A DNA stretch of 64,000 nucleotides from Comamonas serinivorans. Lineage in GTDB: Bacteria > Pseudomonadota > Gammaproteobacteria > Burkholderiales > Burkholderiaceae_C. The first letter of the stretch is position 1; each line of letters opens with the position of its first letter. Made by a program: the position numbers and the translations under genes. Under the pieces are notes generated by a model. It did not search any database. It worked only from the letters and a program-made list of their open reading frames with translations, and was not told the DNA's origin. The DNA is taken from positions 4,448,501 through 4,512,500 of the forward strand of contig NZ_CP021455.1 of NCBI RefSeq assembly GCF_002158865.1, written 5' to 3'. This document shows, piece after piece, positions 45,851-56,507 of the stretch.

Positions 45851-46573
45851 TTAACTTTTTTCATGCATCGCCCAGTTCACAGGGGTCTGGCCATGCGCAC
45901 TCAACCACGCATTGGCCTGCTCGAACACCCGGCTGCCCAGGAACGGAGTCGCCCCTCGCGTCGCCGACAACGGCGATGGGTGGTTGCAACACAGGACGCG
46001 CTCGGCGTCGCCCTCGATCCGTCCGCGCTTGGCCTGCGCATGGCTTCCCCAGAGCAGGAACACCACATCCAAGGCAGCCAGCCGGTCGATGAGCCGGTCG
46101 GTCAGTACCTCCCAGCCCCAGCCGGCGTGGGCAGCCGGCTGGCCCAGTTCCACGGTCAACACGGTGTTGAGCAGCAGGACCCCCTGCGCCGCCCAGCCTT
46201 CCAGTTCGCCCACGGGCTTGCGGTCGGTGCGCCAGACGCCCACTTCCTTGAAGATGTTGCGCAGGCTGGGCGGCGGCGTCACCCCAGACTGCACCGAAAA
46301 CGCCAGGCCGTTGGCCTGCCCGTCTCCGTGATACGGATCCTGCCCCAGGATCACCACCCGCACCGCGTGCCGCGGCGTCAGCCGCAGGGCCCGGAAGGGA
46401 TCGGGCGGCAACACCGTCACGCCCGCGCGCAGGCGCTCATCCAGGCGGGCACACAGGGCCTGCCCCGTCTCGCCCGCCAGAAAGTCGGTCACATCCTCTT
46501 GCCAGCCGGTGCCGGCCAGGTCGTTGGCGCACGTGGACAGCCACGCCAGGGCCGATGGGGAGGATGCAGCCAT
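45851..46573 (-). CDS. ung: Uracil-DNA glycosylase (240 aa)
   Basis: Removes uracil from DNA. Family 1 motifs are visible: the water-activating GQDPYHGDGQANGLAFSV, GVLLLNTVLTVE, and the minor-groove loop HPSPLSA. The start is taken as MAASSPS (ATG complementing 46571-46573), since the in-frame codon further up is TTG. Its start lies 1 base after the trpC stop, so it is coupled to trpC, which is common in related genomes. Confidence 0.96.
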   Translation of the reverse strand: MAASSPSALAWLSTCANDLAGTGWQEDVTDFLAGETGQALCARLDERLRAGVTVLPPDPFRALRLTPRHAVRVVILGQDPYHGDGQANGLAFSVQSGVTPPPSLRNIFKEVGVWRTDRKPVGELEGWAAQGVLLLNTVLTVELGQPAAHAGWGWEVLTDRLIDRLAALDVVFLLWGSHAQAKRGRIEGDAERVLCCNHPSPLSATRGATPFLGSRVFEQANAWLSAHGQTPVNWAMHEKS

Positions 46574-46574
46574 G

Positions 46575-47375
46575 TCAGGCAAACAGGGTCGCCAGCGCTT
46601 CGCCCGGCTCCGGGGCGCGCATGAAGGCCTCGCCCACCAGGAAGGCGTGCACGCCGTGATCGCGCATCTTCTTCACGTCGTCGCGGGTGGCGATGCCGCT
46701 CTCGGTCACCAACAGGCGATCGGCGGGCACCTCGCCCAACATGCGCAGGCTGGCGTCCAGCGACACCTCGAAGGTGCGCAGGTTGCGGTTGTTGATGCCC
46801 ACCAATGGGGTCTGCAACCGCAGGGCCCGCGCCAGTTCGCGCTCGTCGTGCACCTCCACGAGCACGGCCATGCCCAGGCTGTGCGCAATGGCCTCCAGCT
46901 CGGCCATCTGGCCGTCTTCCAGACAGGCCACGATGAGCAGGATGCAATCGGCCCCCATCGCCCGCGACTCATAGATCTGGTAGGGATCGACCATGAAGTC
47001 CTTGCGCAGCACCGGCAAGTCGCAGCTGGCGCGGGCCTGCTTCAGGTAGTCCGAGCTGCCCTGGAAGTACTGCCGATCGGTGAGCACCGACAGGCAGGCT
47101 GCGCTGAGCTTGCCGTCCCCCATGGCATAGCTCTGCGCGATGTCGGCCGGCATGAAATCGGGGCGGATCACGCCCTTGCTGGGGCTGGCCTTCTTGATCT
47201 CGGCGATCACGCCCGCCTGGCCCCGCGCGATCTTGGCCCGCAGGGCACCCACGAAGTCGCGCGTCATCACACGGCTTTCCGCGTCAGCGCGGATGTCGGC
47301 CAGCGTCACCTTGTGCTGGGCGGCCGCCACCTCTTCATGCTTGGTGGCCACGATTTTTTCCAGGATGTCAGACAC
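46575..47375 (-). CDS. trpC: Indole-3-glycerol phosphate synthase (266 aa)
   Basis: TIM-barrel enzyme of tryptophan synthesis. [16 protein letters not shown] contains the catalytic lysine, [16 protein letters not shown] the second, and [13 protein letters not shown] closes the phosphate site. The preferred start is GTG (complement of 47373-47375) giving [16 protein letters not shown]. The frame extends upstream but without family similarity. trpD, its usual partner, is not in the window: gshB is divergent on the other side. Confidence 0.95.
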   Translation of the reverse strand: MSDILEKIVATKHEEVAAAQHKVTLADIRADAESRVMTRDFVGALRAKIARGQAGVIAEIKKASPSKGVIRPDFMPADIAQSYAMGDGKLSAACLSVLTDRQYFQGSSDYLKQARASCDLPVLRKDFMVDPYQIYESRAMGADCILLIVACLEDGQMAELEAIAHSLGMAVLVEVHDERELARALRLQTPLVGINNRNLRTFEVSLDASLRMLGEVPADRLLVTESGIATRDDVKKMRDHGVHAFLVGEAFMRAPEPGEALATLFA

Positions 47376-47554
47376 GTCGAACTCGCAAGCTTGGCAAAGA
47401 GGCCTATTGTGCCGGCCCCTTGGCCAGGGCGCAGGGCCGGCCGGCGTGCACTCCCCCGTCATGCCCCCGCGCACGACGCGGGCCCGGTTTGTGCCGACAA
47501 TGCCGGCCAGTGCCGCGGATGCGGCTTCACACCTACACCATCGACTCCACCGCC

Positions 47555-48502
47555 ATGAACCTGCTGTTTGTCGCCGACCCGCTGGAAGGTTTCAAAACCT
47601 ACAAGGACTCCACCTTCGCCATGATGCGCGAAGCCCAACGGCGCGGCCACCGCATCGCGGCCTGCGACACCCCCGACCTGCGCTGGCAAACCGGCAGCCC
47701 GGTGGTGGCCCCCGTGCGCGAGATCGAGCTGACGGGCGACCCGGCGCAGTGGTTCCGGCAGACCGGCCACCCCACGCGCGCCCTGACCGAGTTCGACGCC
47801 ATCGTCATGCGCAAGGACCCGCCCTTCGATGCGGAATTCATCTACGCCACGCACCTGCTGTCGCAAGCCGAGCGCGAGGGGGCCAAGGTGTTCAACAAGC
47901 CCAGCGCGCTGCGCGAGCACCCCGAGAAGCTGGCCATCCTCGAGTTCCCCCAGTTCATCACCCCCACCCTGGTCACGCGCAGCGCACAGGCCATTCGCGA
48001 CTTCCACGCTCAGCACCAGGACGTCATCCTCAAGCCCCTGGACGGCATGGGCGGCATGGGCATCTTCCGCGTGAAGGCCGACGGCCTGAACCTGGGTTCC
48101 ATCATCGAAACCCTGAACCAGGACGGCGCCACCACGGTGATGGTGCAGCGCTACCTGCCGCAGATCAGCGAGGGCGACAAACGCGTGCTCGTCATCGCCG
48201 GCAAGCCCGTGCCCCATTGCCTGGCGCGCATTCCCCAGGGCAATGAGGTGCGCGGCAACCTGGCAGCCGGGGGCAAGGGCGTGGCCCAACCCCTGTCGGA
48301 CGCCGACCGCGCCACCGCCGAGGCCATCGGCCCGCTGCTGGCCGCACGCGGCCTGCTGCTGGTGGGCCTGGACATCATCGGCACCAGCATCACCGAGATC
48401 AACGTCACCAGCCCGACCTGCTTCCAGGAAATCCACGACCAAACCGGGTGCGACGTGCCCGCCTTGTTCATCGACGCCCTCGAAGCAGCGGCACGCGGTT
48501 GA
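47555..48502 (+). CDS. gshB: Glutathione synthetase (315 aa)
   Basis: ATP-grasp ligase joining gamma-glutamylcysteine and glycine. It begins [23 protein letters not shown]-binding [15 protein letters not shown] is near residue 165 and the metal-binding end [15 protein letters not shown] near 285. Length matches GshB. Repeat copy 13 begins 11 bases after its stop. Confidence 0.97.
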   Translation: MNLLFVADPLEGFKTYKDSTFAMMREAQRRGHRIAACDTPDLRWQTGSPVVAPVREIELTGDPAQWFRQTGHPTRALTEFDAIVMRKDPPFDAEFIYATHLLSQAEREGAKVFNKPSALREHPEKLAILEFPQFITPTLVTRSAQAIRDFHAQHQDVILKPLDGMGGMGIFRVKADGLNLGSIIETLNQDGATTVMVQRYLPQISEGDKRVLVIAGKPVPHCLARIPQGNEVRGNLAAGGKGVAQPLSDADRATAEAIGPLLAARGLLLVGLDIIGTSITEINVTSPTCFQEIHDQTGCDVPALFIDALEAAARG

Positions 48503-48513
48503 TTTCAGACAGC

Positions 48514-48565
48514 AGAGTATCACCTCATTGCCGTTATCCATTGAACGGCAACAGATCCATACTCC
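48514..48565. repeat. 52-bp palindromic intergenic repeat, copy 13
   Basis: Between convergent gshB (11 bases away) and the MarR gene (54 bases). Inner arms ATTGCCGTT/AACGGCAA, outer AGAGTAT/ATACTCC. Confidence 0.92.
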
Positions 48566-48619
48566 CGCCCACGCATCCACCAGCCTGCTGAAGACTGCGG
48601 TGTGCTGCCCCGCGTAGCC

Positions 48620-49144
48620 TCAGCCGGCATCGCCGGCATAGGCCTCGAGACCGATGGCCACCACGGTCGCCACCTCGTCACCCACGGCGTCGCGGAATTC
48701 CGCCTCGGCCTGCGCCACGGCCAGCCGAAAGGCCCGCAGCCAATCCAGGCCCAGCGGCGTGAAGCGGATCAGCCGCGCGCGGGCATCGCGTGGATCCGGC
48801 TCGCGCACCACCAAGCCCCAGGCCTCGCATTGATCCACCAGGTCGGCCATGGCCTGTTTGCTCATGCCGGCGGCCTGCGCCAGCTCGGTCAGGCGCGAGC
48901 CTTGCAACGCCAGGTGACGCGTGATGTGGATGTGCGCGGCCCCCACCTTGTCGCGCAGTGCCAGGTTGGACAGGGCCAGCGGCGCCTCGGCACTGGCGGC
49001 CATCAGCACCAGCACGCGCGCATCAAAGCGCCGCACGGCGTGGCCCAACAGGCGGCCCAGGTGGGTTTCGCGCCAGCGGTCCTGCAGCACCGCCTCGTGC
49101 AAGTCCGCCCTGGGTTCGTCGCCCGCCGGCAAAGTGTGGGTCAT
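48620..49144 (-). CDS. MarR-family transcriptional regulator (174 aa)
   Basis: A winged-helix protein: SRLTELAQAAGMSKQAMADL is the recognition region, and the wing RDARARLIRFTPLG follows. The start chosen is MTHTLPAGDEPRAD (ATG complementing 49142-49144). It is divergent from recA, with a 15-bp inverted repeat in the shared intergenic region that could be its operator. Ligand and targets are unknown. Confidence 0.87.
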   Translation of the reverse strand: MTHTLPAGDEPRADLHEAVLQDRWRETHLGRLLGHAVRRFDARVLVLMAASAEAPLALSNLALRDKVGAAHIHITRHLALQGSRLTELAQAAGMSKQAMADLVDQCEAWGLVVREPDPRDARARLIRFTPLGLDWLRAFRLAVAQAEAEFRDAVGDEVATVVAIGLEAYAGDAG

Positions 49145-49230
49145 GGCGTTCTTGTCCCGTGTGGCGGCCCCATGTAGGCCAGTCAAGCCTGAGCTCGCGC
49201 GCTTGCGTCCTGCCAGGGCGGTTTTGATCA

Positions 49231-49245
49231 GTCAGGAAAACTGAC
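49231..49245. promoter_or_regulatory. Inverted repeat GTCAG-GAAAA-CTGAC, possible MarR operator
   Basis: A perfect 5-bp dyad around a 5-base centre in the marR-recA intergenic region, about 85 bases upstream of the marR start. Autoregulation by the MarR protein is inferred from position only. Confidence 0.35.
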
Positions 49246-49267
49246 CATATTTTGACTTTACCGCATT

Positions 49268-49287
49268 TACTGGCTTGGGATACAGTG
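49268..49287 (+). promoter_or_regulatory. LexA box upstream of recA
   Basis: TACTG-GCTTGGGA-TACAGT contains CTG-N10-CAG with flanking TA/TA bases, the proteobacterial SOS box. It lies 90 bases before the recA start and overlaps the likely -10 region, so LexA would block transcription until DNA damage. Confidence 0.82.
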
Positions 49288-49376
49288 CTGGTCATTCATC
49301 CAGTCATTGGGTTGACGACGACCTTCAAGCCTGTCCTGGCCGGGCCCGTCAGCCCACCTTTTTCAGGAGCGCCACC

Positions 49377-50441
<1,065 letters not shown>

Positions 50442-50753
50442 CCCTTGGGCGGCCGCGGCCGCTGGCGATGCGCGCTGCTCGGGCCACGGCTGGGCTGCGT
50501 CTGCCGCCCATGGCGGCGCGCGCTGCGTGGTGGCGATGGCGCGGCGCATCTCGCCTGGGGCCGGTGTCAGGCGACGCCCTGGCGAGGCCGGCCGGCCGCC
50601 CATCCGACGACGGCGCGGCCAGGCTGATGGCCCAACGCTCGACGGCTTCAGGCCTGATGCCCGTCACCCACCTGATCCCTCCCCACAGCGGCTGGTGCCG
50701 TTGGTCCCTCCGACCCACCATGCCCTGATCCAGGCCTTCCGTTCCACGCTCCG
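50442..50753. other. recA-recX gap without a gene
   Basis: 312 GC-rich bases. No terminator with a T-run and no 52-bp repeat are seen, so read-through from recA into recX is likely. Confidence 0.5.
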
Positions 50754-51206
50754 ATGTCCCCTGCCGCCACGCCCCTCAGCCTCAAAGGCCGCGCCTTGCG
50801 CCTGCTCAGCCTGCGCGAGCACTCACGGGCTGAGCTGGCGCAGAAGCTGGCGCGCCACGTGCAAGAAGGTGACGACCTGCAGGCCGTGCTGGACTGGCTG
50901 GTGGCCCGGGATTTTCTGAGCGACCAACGGGCGGCCGAGGCACTGGTCCACCGCAAGGCGCCGCGCTACGGCAGTGCGCGCGTGCAGCAGCTCATGCGCC
51001 AGCAAGGCGTGCCCGCCGACCTGATCGCGGCCAGCATGGCCGAGCTGCAGGGCAGCGAGCTGGCGCGGGCGCGCGATGTCTGGCAGCGCAAGTTCGGCGA
51101 GCGGCCCGATTCGCCCCAGGCCCGCGCCAAGCAGATGCGCTTCATGGTCAGCCGAGGCTTCAGCCCGCAGCTGCTCGATCGCCTCTGGCGCGACGACGAG
51201 GCGTGA
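50754..51206 (+). CDS. recX: Regulatory protein RecX (150 aa)
   Basis: Small helical protein that inhibits RecA filaments. It starts MSPAATPLSLKGRALRLLSLR and contains the RecX repeats HSRAELAQKLARHVQEGDD and DFLSDQRAAEALVHRKAPRYG. Location downstream of recA supports the call. Confidence 0.93.
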   Translation: MSPAATPLSLKGRALRLLSLREHSRAELAQKLARHVQEGDDLQAVLDWLVARDFLSDQRAAEALVHRKAPRYGSARVQQLMRQQGVPADLIAASMAELQGSELARARDVWQRKFGERPDSPQARAKQMRFMVSRGFSPQLLDRLWRDDEA

Positions 51207-51274
51207 TGCGGGCCTCCGCTGCGCATCTGGTGGCCGGCCACCTGCGGCAGCGTGACATCGCGGATGCATGCCAT

Positions 51275-51326
51275 GGGGTATGAAGGCATTGCCGTTTTGC
51301 TGAAAACGGCGATGGATGGATACTGC
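51275..51326. repeat. 52-bp palindromic intergenic repeat, copy 14
   Basis: Sixty-eight bases after the recX stop. Inner arms ATTGCCGTTTT/AAAACGGCGAT are long and well paired. Outer arms GGGGTATG/GATACTGC. Confidence 0.9.
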
Positions 51327-51670
51327 ATCAAGGTCGCGTGATTCAGCGGCACGCAGCGCCCGCGCGCTTGAAGCGGTTGCCCGTCACCGCCAGCGAGCCC
51401 AGCGACATCGTTCGACTCGCATTCAAACCACCGTCGGGCAGGACGTGCGCACCGGCCGTGTCCAGCGCACGGGGGTCGCGATGTGGCCGTCGCGGTGTGG
51501 CGGCCACGCCCTGCCGCCCTGCGCCAGCGCAGGCCCCCAAGGCCCAGGGCGAGTCGCGGCACAGGGCCGCAGGCCGCGCCGTGGTGGCTCGCGCCACGGC
51601 GCTTCCCCCATAATCTCGCGCTGCGAACACGCGGCCGCTGCAAGGCGACCCGCGGTTCGCGTCGATGAGA
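51327..51670. other. Gene-free region upstream of the cobalamin riboswitch
   Basis: 344 bases with no recognisable gene. It must hold the promoter of the riboswitch transcript, but no clear sigma70 pair was found. Confidence 0.45.
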
Positions 51671-51917
51671 AGGTGCCTGAACGGGCTGGCCACACGGCCG
51701 CGCCCCGCAGGTTAAACGGGAAGCTGGTGCGCGACGGGAACACCTATCGCAAGGCCAGCGCTGCCCCCGCAACGGTAAGCGACACATCCGGTCCGCAGAT
51801 CGCTGGCTCCGCCAGTCGATGGTCACTGCGCCCTCTGAGGCGTGGGAAGGCGCGGGACCTGGCTGCGCATGGCCCCTGGCCGATGCCAGCTGTCGCAAGC
51901 CCGGATACCGGCCTGCT
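51671..51917 (+). promoter_or_regulatory. Cobalamin (B12) riboswitch
   Basis: Conserved blocks of the adenosylcobalamin riboswitch appear in order: GGTGCCTGAACGGG, then GGTTAAACGGGAAGCTGGTG (51710-51729), GCTGCCCCCGCAACGGTAAGC (in 51760-51780), GTCACTGCG near 51822, GGGAAGGCG at 51844-51852, and the B12 box GCAAGCCCGGATACCGGCCT ending near 51914. It precedes the TonB receptor and the ABC importer, so high intracellular cobalamin should switch off this uptake operon. Confidence 0.95.
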
Positions 51918-52024
51918 CCCATCGCTTCGGATGCCGCGGGAAGGCGCATGTCCGGGCAGGCGGCAGGCCGGGTCTTGCCCTGCTCCAGACGGCGCGCGTG
52001 ACCGCGGCGTGTGCCCTGATCCAA

Positions 52025-52046
52025 CGCTTCGCGGGAGAGCGAAGCG
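52025..52046 (+). promoter_or_regulatory. Hairpin between the riboswitch and the receptor start
   Basis: CGCTTCGC-GGGAGA-GCGAAGCG, a perfect 8-bp stem with a purine-rich loop, 14 bases before the receptor ATG. It could be part of the riboswitch expression platform. The loop GGGAGA resembles a ribosome-binding site but is too far from the ATG. Confidence 0.45.
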
Positions 52047-52060
52047 CCTCTGGAACGACC

Positions 52061-54328
52061 ATGCGGACCTGCTTCCCCTTCGACCTGCCCTGGCTGGCCA
52101 GCCACCCCGCGCGCCTTGCGCCTGCCCAGCCGCTGCCCCGTGCCCATCAGCCCCTGCGCCAGACCACCCGGCTCTGCGCCTTGGCCTGTGTCGCCTGGGC
52201 CTCTGCGGCCTGGGCCCAGGCCCCTGACGCCACCCCGCCCGCGAGCGACGCGCTGGAGCCCATGTTCGTGACGGCCACGGCACGGCCCGAGGAGCGGGCA
52301 CGCATCGCGGCCACCACCCAGACCATCGCCCGCGAGGACATCGAGCGCTCGTCGGCCAAATCCCTCACCGACCTGCTGGCCGAGCACGCGGTGGGCTTCC
52401 TCAGCGAATGGACGGCGGCGCAGACCTCGCTGAACCTGCGCGGCGCCACCACCGATGGCCAGGGGCGCGACTACCGCGGCCAGGTGCTGGTGCTGCTCAA
52501 TGGCCGCCGCGCCGGCACGGCCAACCTCTCCAAGCTCAGCCTGTCGGATGTGGAGCGCATCGAGATCGTGCGCGGGCCGGCGTCGGTGGTCTACGGCAGC
52601 CAGAACATGGGCGGCGTCATCAACATCATCCTGCGCAACGGCGCCAGTGGCGGCCGCAACCGCGTACAGGCCGTGGGAGGCGGATGGGGGCTGTGGCGCA
52701 CCGAAGCCCAGCTCAGCGGCGCCACCGACCGCTGGGACTGGTACCTGGGCGCCAACGCCGGCGGCCGCGGCGACTACCAGTCGGGCAGCGGCGGTGGCAG
52801 CCTGCCCAACACCAGCTGGAAACGGCGCGGCGCCACGGGTGCCCTGGGCTGGCAGCTGAACAACCTGCACCGGCTGGCACTGCAGCTGCGCACCGACGGC
52901 ATCTACAACGCCGGCTTCCGCGGCTCGGGCGCCAACGCCTACAGCCGCGACAACCGCGACAACCAGTCGGCCGACCTGACCTGGCACGGCGCCCTGCCCG
53001 GCGAGCGCGTCAGCTGGCTGGCCCACCTGTACAGCTTCCGCGATGTCGACGAGTTCAACTGGGCCTCGCCGGTCATCCGCTCCGGCACCAGCGCCGTGCC
53101 CGGCACGGCCAGCGACGACAACCGCCGCGTGCTCGAAGGCACGGGCCTGCGCCTGCAGCCGCGGATTCGCCTGAGCGCCAGCAACGACCTGCTGGTGGGG
53201 TTCGACTACGAGAAAAACCGCCTGCGCTCCGACCGCGTGCGCGTGGCCATGCCCGGTGGCCCCACCGGCCAGGTTGCGCCCTACGACAACAACCAGACCG
53301 AACACACCAAGGCGCTCTACTTCGAAGACGCGCAGACGCTGTGGAGCGACCGCGTCACGGTGCGCGCCGGCGTGCGCAAGACCTGGGGCGCGACGCGCTT
53401 CGACCAGACCCCCAACGTGCCGCTGGCCGTCACCACCACGCGCGACTACGACCAGCTCACCTGGTCCACCGGCGCCACCTGGAAGGTGGACGACGCCCTC
53501 AACCTGCGCGTGGGCGCGGCCACAGGCTTCCGGGCGCCCACGGCCAGCGAGCTGTCGGCCGACTTCACCGCCGTGGGCGGCGGGCGCATTTTCGGCAACC
53601 CCCAGCTCAAGCCCGAGTCCAGCCGCCAGTTCGAGGTCGGTGGCAGCTACCGCCAGCCGGGCTGGAAGGTCGATGCGGCGCTGTTCCAGAACACGATCGC
53701 GAACCGCATCACCACCGTCTCGCGCGGCGCCGCCACCAACACCTCGGACTACGCCAACAACGCCGCCGACATCGTCGCGCGCGGGCTGGAGCTGGGCGTC
53801 AGCGCCGACGTGGGCCAGTTGCTGGGCTCGCGCCTGGGCGGCCACACGCTGACGGTGTTCGGCAATGGCTACTACCACTTCACCATGAAGGACAAGGGCG
53901 CGGCGGCCACGGCCAACACCCGCCGCGTGCAGCGCATGCACCAGTACGAAGCGGCGGCCGGCCTGCGCCTGGCCCACGGCACCGACCGCCACGCGGGCGA
54001 CTGGAGCATGCAGCTCACGGCCTTGCTGCGCGGGCCGATGTGGTACGACACCGAGGAAAACTTGCTGGTGCCCCAGGGCGAGCCCAGCAGCACCTGGATC
54101 CACCGCAAGGGCGCGTTCACGGTCTGGAACTTCCGCGGCGACTACCGCGTGAGCCCGCGCGTGAAGGTGTTCGCGGGGGTGAACAACCTGTTCAACCTCA
54201 ACCGCCACCCCATCTTCATCGCGCGCGACGTGCAGCCCTGCATCGCCAACCCGGCGTTCCAGAACGGCGGCTGCGGCACCTCCATGCCCGGCCGCGAATG
54301 GCAGGTGGGCCTGCAGGCCGAGTTCTGA
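52061..54328 (+). CDS. TonB-dependent receptor, BtuB-like (755 aa)
   Basis: Outer-membrane importer under the cobalamin riboswitch, so vitamin B12 or a corrinoid is the probable cargo. The signal-type segment RLCALACVAWASAAWAQA ends near residue 50. The TonB-box region is PMFVTATARPEE, the plug begins at about 80 (SSAKSLTDLLAEHAVGFLSE) with VYGSQNMGGVINIILR, and the barrel ends in the aromatic WQVGLQAEF. The ATG at 52061 has only a weak GGAAC upstream. The n-region of the signal peptide is unusually long (~30 residues), so the true start may be internal. Confidence 0.88.
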   Translation: MRTCFPFDLPWLASHPARLAPAQPLPRAHQPLRQTTRLCALACVAWASAAWAQAPDATPPASDALEPMFVTATARPEERARIAATTQTIAREDIERSSAKSLTDLLAEHAVGFLSEWTAAQTSLNLRGATTDGQGRDYRGQVLVLLNGRRAGTANLSKLSLSDVERIEIVRGPASVVYGSQNMGGVINIILRNGASGGRNRVQAVGGGWGLWRTEAQLSGATDRWDWYLGANAGGRGDYQSGSGGGSLPNTSWKRRGATGALGWQLNNLHRLALQLRTDGIYNAGFRGSGANAYSRDNRDNQSADLTWHGALPGERVSWLAHLYSFRDVDEFNWASPVIRSGTSAVPGTASDDNRRVLEGTGLRLQPRIRLSASNDLLVGFDYEKNRLRSDRVRVAMPGGPTGQVAPYDNNQTEHTKALYFEDAQTLWSDRVTVRAGVRKTWGATRFDQTPNVPLAVTTTRDYDQLTWSTGATWKVDDALNLRVGAATGFRAPTASELSADFTAVGGGRIFGNPQLKPESSRQFEVGGSYRQPGWKVDAALFQNTIANRITTVSRGAATNTSDYANNAADIVARGLELGVSADVGQLLGSRLGGHTLTVFGNGYYHFTMKDKGAAATANTRRVQRMHQYEAAAGLRLAHGTDRHAGDWSMQLTALLRGPMWYDTEENLLVPQGEPSSTWIHRKGAFTVWNFRGDYRVSPRVKVFAGVNNLFNLNRHPIFIARDVQPCIANPAFQNGGCGTSMPGREWQVGLQAEF

Positions 54329-54373
54329 TGGCCAGCGCGTGGGGCAGGCGGCCCAATCTCGGCACAACAAGAA

Positions 54374-54425
54374 GCAGTATCACGCCACTGCCGTTTCATA
54401 TAAAACGGCAACAGCCCGATACCCC
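54374..54425. repeat. 52-bp palindromic intergenic repeat, copy 15
   Basis: Forty-five bases after the receptor stop and only 4 bases before the ATG of the binding-protein gene. Inner arms ACTGCCGTTT/AAACGGCA, outer arms GCAGTAT/ATACCCC. Confidence 0.9.
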
Positions 54426-54429
54426 TTTC

Positions 54430-55431
54430 ATGGTGCATTTGCCTGACCGCGCCGCGCGGATCCGCAGGCAGGCCAACCCACCCGGGGCCGTGCACCGGCG
54501 CACCCTGGTGTCGGCGCTGGCGGCGTGGGGCCTGGGCACGCAGGCGGCTGCCGCGCCTTCGCGCGCGTTCCAGCCCGTGTCCGCCGCGCCTGCTGCGCCT
54601 GGCCTGCTGCTGCGCGATGCCCTGGGGCGCGAGGTGCGCCTGCCCGCCCCGGCGCAACGCATCGTCACCATCTTTTCGTCGAACACCGAACTGGTCAGCG
54701 CGCTGGGGCTGGCCGGCCGCATCGTCGGCGTCGAGGACTACACCCGCTACCCGCCCGAGGTGCTGGGCCTGCCCAAGGTGGGCGGCCGGCTGGGCTTCTC
54801 GGTCGATGCCGTGGTGGCGCAGCGGCCCGACCTGGTCATCGTCACACCGGCCCGGCAGGCGGCGCATCAACTGGTCGCCCCCATGGAGCGCATCGGCGTG
54901 CCCATCGTGGTGTTGCTCAGCCGCAGCCTGGCCGAGGTCGTGGACAACCTGCGGCTGGTGGCCCGGGCCACCGGCGTGCCGGACCGCGGCCAGGCCCTGG
55001 CCGCCGCGCTCGAAGCGCGTTTGCAGCGGGTCGATGCCGCCACCGCCGGCGCACCGCGGCCGCGTGCCCTGCTGATCACCGGGCGCATGGGCAACGGCAT
55101 GCTGCTGGTGGCTCGCCCCGACACCTACACCGGCGAAGCCGTGGTGCGCGCCGGCGCCCGGCACGCCTTGCCCGGCCTGGGCACGCTGGCCCAGGTGTCG
55201 CCCGAGGCCGCGCTGGCCGCCGACCCCGACCTGCTGCTGTTCGCCGGCACCCAGGCGGCGCTGGACGAGCTGCTGCGCCTGCCGGGCTGGCGCGATGCGC
55301 GCGCCGTGCGCCGGCAGCGGGCGCTCACGGTGTCGCGCGCCGAGTTCCTGATTCCCGGTCCGCGCACCATCACCGGCGTGGAAACGCTGGCGCGGCAGAT
55401 CGCGGCGCTGCGCGCCGGGGGCCTGGCATGA
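54430..55431 (+). CDS. ABC transporter substrate-binding protein, BtuF-like (333 aa)
   Basis: A class III periplasmic binding protein. A signal segment with two arginines (HRRTLVSALAAWGLGTQAAA) is followed by the DALGREVRLPAPAQRIVTIF start typical of BtuF/FhuD-type proteins, then PDLVIVTPARQAAH. The ATG at 54430 lies 4 bases after repeat copy 15 and has no ribosome-binding site of its own. An in-frame GTG at 54490 is an alternative. Under the B12 riboswitch, cobalamin binding is the likeliest role. Sequence alone would not exclude a siderophore. Confidence 0.85.
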   Translation: MVHLPDRAARIRRQANPPGAVHRRTLVSALAAWGLGTQAAAAPSRAFQPVSAAPAAPGLLLRDALGREVRLPAPAQRIVTIFSSNTELVSALGLAGRIVGVEDYTRYPPEVLGLPKVGGRLGFSVDAVVAQRPDLVIVTPARQAAHQLVAPMERIGVPIVVLLSRSLAEVVDNLRLVARATGVPDRGQALAAALEARLQRVDAATAGAPRPRALLITGRMGNGMLLVARPDTYTGEAVVRAGARHALPGLGTLAQVSPEAALAADPDLLLFAGTQAALDELLRLPGWRDARAVRRQRALTVSRAEFLIPGPRTITGVETLARQIAALRAGGLA

Positions 55432-56507
55432 CCGTGCAGCCATCCGACCTGACGCCGCCCGTACCGGCCCCCGCATCTCCGCCGTTACCGGCACCCCGGC
55501 CCCGCAGCCACTGGCGCCGCTGGGCACTCACCGCCGGCGTGCTGGCGCTGTGCCTGCTGTTCGGCGCCTGTGCCGGCCACCAGTGGGCCTCGCCGGCCGA
55601 GCTGTGGCGGGCCATCACCGACGGCGACAGCCTGCGCAGCCGGCTGCTGTGGGAATGGCGGCTGCCGCGCGTGCTGGCTGCGGCCTGCGTGGGCGCGCTG
55701 CTGGGCTTGTCCGGCACGGTGTTCCAGGGCGTGTTCCGCAACCCTTTGGCCGAGCCCTACCTGCTGGGCGCCTCGGGCGGCGCGGCGCTGGGCGCAACCG
55801 TGGCGCTGCTGGTGCCGCTGGGCCTGCCCCAGGCCTGGTTGCTGCCGGTGCTGGCCTTTGGCGGCGCCTGGGGCGCCACCGTGCTGGTGCTGGGCGTGGC
55901 GCGCGTGGCCGGCGCCCTCGATGCCGCCGGCATGCTGCTGGCCGGTGTGGCCATGGCGGCCGTGCTGGGCGCGCTGCGCTCGTTCCTGATGCTGGCCCTG
56001 TCCGACGAAACCGTCAGCCTGCAGGTCGTCATGAGCTGGATGCTGGGCGGCATCCAGACGCCCAGCTGGGCCGGACTGGGCCTGCTGGCGCTGGTCACCG
56101 TGGCGGCACTGGGCCTGACGCAGGCCGTCGCGCGGGGGCTGGATTTGCTGGGTCTGGGCGACGCCACCGCGCAGGGCTTCGGGCTGGACGTGGCGCGCTT
56201 CGTGCCCCGCGCCGTGCTGGTGGGCTCGCTCGTGGTCGCCGCCGCGGTGGCCTATGGCGGGCTGGTGGCCTTCGTCGGCCTGGCCGCGCCCCACATGGCG
56301 CGCTGGTTCGTGGGCACACGCCACCGGGCCGTGCTGCCGGCCAGCGCCCTGGCTGGGGCCGTGGTGGTCACGCTGGCCGACGCGCTGGCGCGCAGCGTGC
56401 TGCCGCCGGCCGAGGTGCCGCTGGGGCTGATCACGGCCGTGGCCGGCGGCCCCTTCTTCATCGTGCTGCTGGCGCGGCGGCTGCGGGCGCACGGAGAACC
56501 GGCATGA
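55428..56507 (+). CDS. ABC transporter permease, BtuC-like (FecCD family, 359 aa)
   Basis: About ten hydrophobic segments in the FecCD/BtuC pattern: EWRLPRVLAAACVGALLGLS, FRNPLAEPYLLGASGGAALG near residue 100, and YGGLVAFVGLAAPHMARWFV near 275. Its ATG overlaps the binding-protein stop (ATGA). A long proline-rich N-terminal tail precedes the first helix. Expected as a homodimer with the next gene's ATPase. Confidence 0.9.
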   Translation: MTVQPSDLTPPVPAPASPPLPAPRPRSHWRRWALTAGVLALCLLFGACAGHQWASPAELWRAITDGDSLRSRLLWEWRLPRVLAAACVGALLGLSGTVFQGVFRNPLAEPYLLGASGGAALGATVALLVPLGLPQAWLLPVLAFGGAWGATVLVLGVARVAGALDAAGMLLAGVAMAAVLGALRSFLMLALSDETVSLQVVMSWMLGGIQTPSWAGLGLLALVTVAALGLTQAVARGLDLLGLGDATAQGFGLDVARFVPRAVLVGSLVVAAAVAYGGLVAFVGLAAPHMARWFVGTRHRAVLPASALAGAVVVTLADALARSVLPPAEVPLGLITAVAGGPFFIVLLARRLRAHGEPA

